DNA of 64,000 nucleotides, from NCBI RefSeq assembly GCF_001940235.1, contig NZ_MJIE01000001.1, positions 2,480,001 to 2,544,000 on the forward strand, given 5' to 3'. The notes under the pieces are model-generated. The model was not told where the DNA came from and made no database searches. It saw only the letters and a program-made list of their open reading frames with translations. The translations under genes were made by a program, and so were the position numbers. Positions 60,005 to 64,000 of the stretch are shown one piece after another. How positions within the stretch are numbered: position 1 is the first letter of the stretch; each line of letters starts with the position of its first letter. Source of the DNA: Hornefia porci. Its GTDB lineage: Bacteria; Bacillota; Clostridia; Peptostreptococcales; Anaerovoracaceae.

Positions 60005-60104
60005 TGTCTGCCCGTTAAGTCCCCGTCGGACTTAATGAGCGCTGCTGACGGCAGTTCGCCAGCAGTGCCGCGGCGCACAAACCGATGGCAGGAGTGTGCG
60101 CCGG
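60004..60104 (+). repeat. ~100-bp interspersed repeat, copy 1
   Basis: GTGTCTG, then TTAAGTCCCCGTCGGACTTA, GACGGCAGTTCGCCAGCAG and GCCGCGGCGCACA are shared in the same order with 63550-63644. It contains an AAGTCC/GGACTT hairpin. From 60104 to 60230 a GGGGTTCGG/CCGAACCCC stem and a GCGG/CCGC hairpin lie between the converging genes and may serve as terminators. Confidence 0.85.
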
Positions 60105-60230
60105 AAGACACTGTTTGAGGCCTGTGCCCGGGGGTTCGGCCGTTTCCGAGAGACTCGTTTCCGAACCCCGCCGCTGCAGGGTTTGCGGAGGGATCTCCTG
60201 AAAACCTCTTGCGGCAGGCCGCTGAAACAT

Positions 60231-60953
60231 CTAAAATCCGAGTTCTTCACCGATAAGGACCACATGAAAATCGGACTCGATAGGTTTCCTGTGTACAATG
60301 GTTGTTATGTTACAAATGCGTTCATCTCTATTGCACCCGGGACAGATTCCCGTAGCTGTGGAGGCGCATTCATCTCCGTATTTTATATTGTCCATTGGAG
60401 CAGCGTGAAAATGAACCCGCTTGCGTCCAGATTCTTCATCGGGGACGATTTTGTTGACGCCGGCAACGACTATGATCCGATCTGCGCCGTAGCACATGCC
60501 TGCGACGCGGTTTCCCACGCCATCCACGTTGATGATCTCTCCCTGCATGGTGATTGCGTTGGCACCAAGTATGAATACATTGCTGGTAAGGTACTCGGCG
60601 AGCAGCTGCCGAGCCTCCTCTCGGGTGTCAGCTTTGATGTATCCGTAAGAATCACTGTGGTAGCCGTGCAGGTTGAGTGCGGCGATATTGGGGATCGCAC
60701 GGCATTTTTTTGCGGACAGATCATCATCAATATCCATTGCATATATTGTGTGCGAATCGCCTACTCCGACTGTCGAACCGTCTGCAATCAGAGAGAGAAG
60801 ATGCCTTTTGGCAGACATGAGATCATCGAAGTACGCTGCCTGGAAGCCTTTCTTTTTCAGTCGGGTGACCGCATTCTGACCAAGCTGACGATAATGGGTC
60901 TTTCGGATTTCCGATACATTATACTGAGCATCTTTTATTTTGAAATTCTTCAT
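60231..60953 (-). CDS. LUD-domain protein
   Basis: A 240-residue protein: NAVTRLKKKGFQAAYFDDLM, TVGVGDSHTIYAMDIDDD, QGEIINVDGVGNRVAGMCYG, then DRIIVVAGVNKIVPD and the cysteine set CASTATGICPGCNRDERIC. This is the LUD (formerly DUF162/DUF1121) fold seen in lactate utilisation LutC/LutB-like proteins. The late cysteines may bind iron. It ends the minus-strand operon with the permease and ureohydrolase. Confidence 0.88.
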   Translation of the reverse strand: MKNFKIKDAQYNVSEIRKTHYRQLGQNAVTRLKKKGFQAAYFDDLMSAKRHLLSLIADGSTVGVGDSHTIYAMDIDDDLSAKKCRAIPNIAALNLHGYHSDSYGYIKADTREEARQLLAEYLTSNVFILGANAITMQGEIINVDGVGNRVAGMCYGADRIIVVAGVNKIVPDEESGRKRVHFHAAPMDNIKYGDECASTATGICPGCNRDERICNITTIVHRKPIESDFHVVLIGEELGF

Positions 60954-60973
60954 GGTCTGATCTCCTTTCCTGT

Positions 60974-62344
60974 CTATCGGTTTCGGAGTTCTATCGACTG
61001 TTTTTTGTAGTGCAGATATACAGCAGCGCCGGCAATTATCCAGACGAGTAAAAGAATGTCACACATTGCGCCCATTGATATCAGGGTTCCCGGGATGATC
61101 ATCATAATGATCAGAATTGAACATACGAATATCGCGAACGCAATGATCGGTTTTCCGCCTGGGACGCGGAACGGACGTGTAGCATCAGGCTGTTTTCTGC
61201 GGAAGACCAGACAGGAGAGTGCCATAAACAGCCATGCGACTAGAAACGCAAGTCCGCCGAGGGTGATCAGTGGAGCAAGCAAACCTTTGCCCATGAAAAC
61301 GCCGATGGTCGATATAATGGCGATGAACAAAAGGGAATTGCTATGTGTTTTCTTGGTGGATAAATCGCCGAGTGAATGCTGCATGAAGCCTGATGCAGCA
61401 AAGCTTCCGATCAGTTTCGATCCGGCCAGATCGAAGCCGTTGAAGGTTGTAATCACTCCCATTATTGTTCCGATGATCATGATGACTACTAAAAGCTTTG
61501 AGCCGGTGGCGTTTTCGTAGGCTGCAACAAGGGGGAGAGCCCCTAGATTAACCTCATCACCGGTAACCATCACAAGGCTGGAACATATTATCACCAATAT
61601 ATAAATCGCGCTCCCGAGCAGTATGGTTCCAACCAAAGCTTTGGCGAGATTGCGCGGGTTGATTTGGCTGTCCGCTTCATCAGCAGCTTTTGGAATTGTA
61701 TCGAATCCGTTCATGAAGAAAATCATGGAGGAGATTGCGAGCATAATTCCGGAAATCTTCCCGTTGGACGAGAACATCGGATGCAGATTTTCAGGTTTTC
61801 CTGCGGCAAAACAACCGATGAAAAAGATCACAAAGGAAATCAGCAGCAGTGTTGTTGCGCAGTTCTGGAAGAGTTTAGAGGACTCCACGCCCTTCATGTT
61901 CAGCCACGTCAGCCCCCAGATCATCACCAGTCCTATAATGAGCTCCGGAAGGTACAGTGTATTTCCAAGGATCGTATATAATTTGATTGTCTCAATCTGC
62001 GGAAACAGATAAGCGATCATGGAGGAAACGGACAGGGCGACCCAGGGGTACATAGTCAGATAACCGAGGATCAGAAACCACCCTGTGATAAACGACGGCA
62101 ATCTCCCCATCAGTTTAAACACATACGCGAATTCGCCGCCGACAACCTTGATGCTGGTGCACAATTCCGAGTAGACAAAACCGATTGGTATGACAATTAA
62201 AGCCGTAATTATCATAGCACTGATCGCGCCGGCTGTACCGGCGTTCGTGATCCACAGCGGAGCTGATACTACCCAGCCGATGCCGATCATACTGCCGAAG
62301 GCTAGAGAAAAGAAATCTTTTCCCGTCATGCCCTTCTTTTTCAT
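60974..62344 (-). CDS. APC-family amino acid permease
   Basis: A 456-residue transporter with 12 predicted membrane segments. The first helix has the substrate-binding loop AFGSMIGIGWVVSAPLW, followed by GGEFAYVFKLMGRLPSFITG and the helix 6 region ISSMIFFMNGFDTIPKAADE. Linked to a ureohydrolase, it probably imports arginine, agmatine or a related guanidino compound or polyamine. Its start is 2 bp from the ureohydrolase stop. Confidence 0.9.
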   Translation of the reverse strand: MKKKGMTGKDFFSLAFGSMIGIGWVVSAPLWITNAGTAGAISAMIITALIVIPIGFVYSELCTSIKVVGGEFAYVFKLMGRLPSFITGWFLILGYLTMYPWVALSVSSMIAYLFPQIETIKLYTILGNTLYLPELIIGLVMIWGLTWLNMKGVESSKLFQNCATTLLLISFVIFFIGCFAAGKPENLHPMFSSNGKISGIMLAISSMIFFMNGFDTIPKAADEADSQINPRNLAKALVGTILLGSAIYILVIICSSLVMVTGDEVNLGALPLVAAYENATGSKLLVVIMIIGTIMGVITTFNGFDLAGSKLIGSFAASGFMQHSLGDLSTKKTHSNSLLFIAIISTIGVFMGKGLLAPLITLGGLAFLVAWLFMALSCLVFRRKQPDATRPFRVPGGKPIIAFAIFVCSILIIMMIIPGTLISMGAMCDILLLVWIIAGAAVYLHYKKQSIELRNR

Positions 62345-62346
62345 TA

Positions 62347-63255
62347 TTAACTCCTTCCCTGTTCGATGAAGGCCGCATAGTAGGCGCCGGAGATATAATC
62401 CAGAATCAGATTTGCCGCGACATGACTTGTCAATTCACGGTGATCTGTCATCGGATTGACTTCCACAAAGTCAATTGCGTCTACGACAGGCGCGAGACGG
62501 CGGATCATGTCAGACAGTTGAAAGTGATTCAAACCTGCCGGTTCCTGGCCGCCGGAGCCTAAGGCATATGCCATATCCAATGCGTCAATATCGACCGTCA
62601 TATATACATAGTCAGTACCGTCGGTTACAATTTCTTTGATTTTCTCTGCGGTGGCTGCAGCTCCGTTGGCATAGACCTCCTTCGGTGTGATAATTGTCAT
62701 ACCGCTGTTTTTGATGAAATGATAATGTTCGGGATAATTATAACCTCTGGGACCGATTTCAACGATATTTTTCGGATCATATTTATCCATTTCGGTAGCT
62801 CTGCGGATCTCGCTGCTCCCGGAATAACGTCCCTGAACGGGCGATTCCACTTTCAGATCCAGATGGGCGTCAAAATCAATAATTCCGATTTTGCCGTCTG
62901 CTTTTTCGTGCATCGCCATGAATCCGGCGTTAGTGATAGAATGATCGCCTCCGAGGATTAGCGGTTTATATCCTTCGTCCATGACTTTTTTTATTTCAGC
63001 AGCCATGTCTTTCTGCGCCTGCAAGTTATCATAATGTACAATGTTATCAGTATTTCCGAAGTCCTTCAGATCAATCTTGTCATAGTCCACCAAGTAGTTA
63101 TTGCAGACATCAAACAGTTTGTTTTCCTCCATCCTGTTCATGATGCCGGACAGCATTTTGCGTATGCTGTCCGGAGCGTAGCGTGCACCGGGCCAGCCTC
63201 TTCCGGCTTCAGTGTCGTAGTTCAGTCCGATCATTCCAAATTTCAGTTTATCCAT
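62347..63255 (-). CDS. Agmatinase/arginase-family ureohydrolase
   Basis: A 302-residue enzyme with the two-manganese motifs of ureohydrolases: LILGGDHSIT, GIIDFDAHLDL and MTVDIDALDMAYA, then EVNPMTDH near the end. The substrate (agmatine, arginine, guanidinobutyrate or formiminoglutamate) cannot be decided. AAGGAG lies 6 nt before the ATG. It is the first gene behind a -24/-12 promoter. Confidence 0.92.
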   Translation of the reverse strand: MDKLKFGMIGLNYDTEAGRGWPGARYAPDSIRKMLSGIMNRMEENKLFDVCNNYLVDYDKIDLKDFGNTDNIVHYDNLQAQKDMAAEIKKVMDEGYKPLILGGDHSITNAGFMAMHEKADGKIGIIDFDAHLDLKVESPVQGRYSGSSEIRRATEMDKYDPKNIVEIGPRGYNYPEHYHFIKNSGMTIITPKEVYANGAAATAEKIKEIVTDGTDYVYMTVDIDALDMAYALGSGGQEPAGLNHFQLSDMIRRLAPVVDAIDFVEVNPMTDHRELTSHVAANLILDYISGAYYAAFIEQGRS

Positions 63256-63318
63256 TGTGGTCTCCTTCCAAATTTAACGATTGAATTATTTAATTCGGAT
63301 CCGACACAATTCTAATAT

Positions 63319-63334
63319 AGCAACTGGTATGCCA
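63319..63334 (-). promoter_or_regulatory. Sigma-54 (-24/-12) promoter
   Basis: On the minus strand the sequence is TGGCATACCAGTTGCT, matching TGGCAC-N5-TTGCW with one change; GG and GC are exactly 10 bp apart. The start point would be near 63308, about 53 bp before the ureohydrolase ATG. The divergent PAS regulator supports it. Confidence 0.75.
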
Positions 63335-63452
63335 AATACCGCAGGACGGATTGGCTCGAAGAAAATTCAACGAAATAATTGTGCAATTTAAATAATTTTG
63401 GCGGATATAATTTTCTGAGCCATACCTTGATTTTTCGAGATGATATTGAAAT

Positions 63453-63467
63453 GTCACAAAGCGTGAC
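63453..63467. promoter_or_regulatory. Candidate enhancer (activator site)
   Basis: GTCAC-AAAGC-GTGAC is a perfect 5-bp inverted repeat about 120 bp upstream of the -24 box, within the range of sigma-54 activator sites. The surrounding 480-bp gap holds no gene. Confidence 0.45.
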
Positions 63468-63511
63468 GTTTAATTCTGTTTACATTTTGTCAAAATATTT
63501 TACGTTTTGTC

Positions 63512-63539
63512 TTGAAAAAAATTATGTCTATTATATTAT
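63512..63539 (+). promoter_or_regulatory. Promoter for the PAS regulator
   Basis: TTGAAA (63512-63517), 16 bp, TATTAT (63534-63539). The transcript would contain the ~100-bp repeat in a long 5' leader before the start at 63735. Confidence 0.5.
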
Positions 63540-63549
63540 ATAATAAGTT

Positions 63550-63644
63550 GTGTCTGCTCATTAAGTCCCCGTCGGACTTAACGGGCGCTGACGGCAGTTC
63601 GCCAGCAGCGCCGCGGCGCACAGTCCGATGGAAGGGTGTGCCGG
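63550..63644 (+). repeat. ~100-bp interspersed repeat, copy 2
   Basis: Direct copy of 60004-60104 with the same core TTAAGTCCCCGTCGGACTTA. The bases outside the hairpin are exchanged: CCCG before and TGAG after in copy 1, CTCA before and CGGG after in copy 2. Six bases of copy 1 are missing after GCGCTG. Confidence 0.85.
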
Positions 63645-63734
63645 CAAAGATCAGTGAGCAGTGCTGCGGTGTATAATCTGATATATATGTGCCGGTGCCG
63701 ATTAACGGTGGAAAATACTTCAGGGGGATTTGTT

Positions 63735-64000
63735 ATGCAGGAAAATGACAGAGTATTTAAAGGCTTATTCAATAACCTGGATTCGCTTCTTATAGTTGAC
63801 AAGAACGGAAAGATTCTCTACTACGAGGATTATAACGATGAAATAAATGTGGTCCGGTTTGAAAACGCTGTGGGACGTTCTGTGTTTGAACTGTATCCTT
63901 TTTTCCGGCGAAAGGACTTTACTTTGTTCAAGGCTATCGATACCGGCCGGATTATCGTCAATCAACTGCAGTACTTTGAGATAAACGGCGTTCAGCATAA
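63735..64000 (+). CDS. PAS-domain sigma-54-type activator, partial
   Basis: The frame opens at ATG 63735 (AGGGGG 7 nt before) and runs off the window end after 88 codons. MQENDRVFKGLFNNLDSLLI, then VDKNGKILYYEDYND and VGRSVFELYPFF form a PAS sensor domain as at the start of RocR-type enhancer-binding proteins. The AAA+ and Fis-type HTH parts would lie beyond the window. Divergent from the sigma-54 promoter, it is the likely activator of the ureohydrolase operon. Confidence 0.75.
   Translation, partial: MQENDRVFKGLFNNLDSLLIVDKNGKILYYEDYNDEINVVRFENAVGRSVFELYPFFRRKDFTLFKAIDTGRIIVNQLQYFEINGVQH

Overview
The window looks like the chromosome of a Gram-positive anaerobe of the Clostridia. This rests on AGGAGG-type ribosome binding sites, clostridial-style phage genes, KTR-domain and TIGR04076-type small proteins, a sigma-54 activator and an LUD-domain protein. 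The genus cannot be fixed from the sequence alone. No rRNA or tRNA gene was recognised. Much of the window is accessory DNA.

Region 1 (1-12.4 kb, minus strand) is the early/replication half of a prophage, running into the start of packaging. In transcription order it has a sigma-like regulator, small proteins, a DUF2800 Cas4-like nuclease, a DUF2815 single-strand binding protein, a family A DNA polymerase, a DUF4406 protein, a P4-type primase-helicase, a VRR-NUC nuclease, an SNF2 helicase, a late-gene sigma-like protein, an HNH nuclease, the terminase small subunit and a ParB-methyltransferase cut by the window edge. It carries a large nested hairpin (4081-4184) and a 41-nt intergenic element present twice.

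Region 2 (12.7-28.8 kb, plus strand) is a co-oriented defence cassette. It opens with two unrecognised genes that share a GG-x-NTVYG motif, at the C-terminus of the first protein and the N-terminus of the second. Next come a small HTH protein, a PrrC/RloC-like ABC ATPase, HsdM, HsdS, an unknown 122-residue protein, HsdR, an EVE-containing McrB, McrC and SfsA, then two small proteins. It combines type I restriction, a candidate anticodon-nuclease guard and McrBC-type restriction of modified DNA.

Region 3 (28.8-41 kb) is a patchwork. It holds a DUF4143 ATPase, two metallophosphoesterases (the second altered at its end by an IS1634-type element), an ISL3 element, an AbrB-like/RelE-like pair whose toxin needs a -1 frameshift, a TetR gene followed by gene fragments, an MFS transporter, and a 4 x 31-bp tandem repeat before the cas promoter.

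Region 4 (41.1-51.25 kb) is a complete type I-E CRISPR-Cas system: cas3-cse1-cse2-cas7-cas5-cas6-cas1-cas2. The Cas2 is fused to a DnaQ-like exonuclease, and the array has 10 repeats and 9 spacers. An IS3 element lies 7 bp beyond the last repeat.

Region 5 (51.25-60 kb) is a decay zone with internally deleted genes (methyltransferase, VOC, AraC, racemase and CatA fragments), a group II intron behind a terminator, and an intact TetR-KTR-racemase-flavodoxin-membrane protein cluster under a promoter overlapped by a perfect inverted repeat.

Region 6 (60-64 kb) is a metabolic unit: ureohydrolase, APC permease and LUD protein on the minus strand behind a -24/-12 (sigma-54) promoter. A divergent PAS-domain regulator is cut by the window end. 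A ~100-bp repeat lies on each side of the unit.
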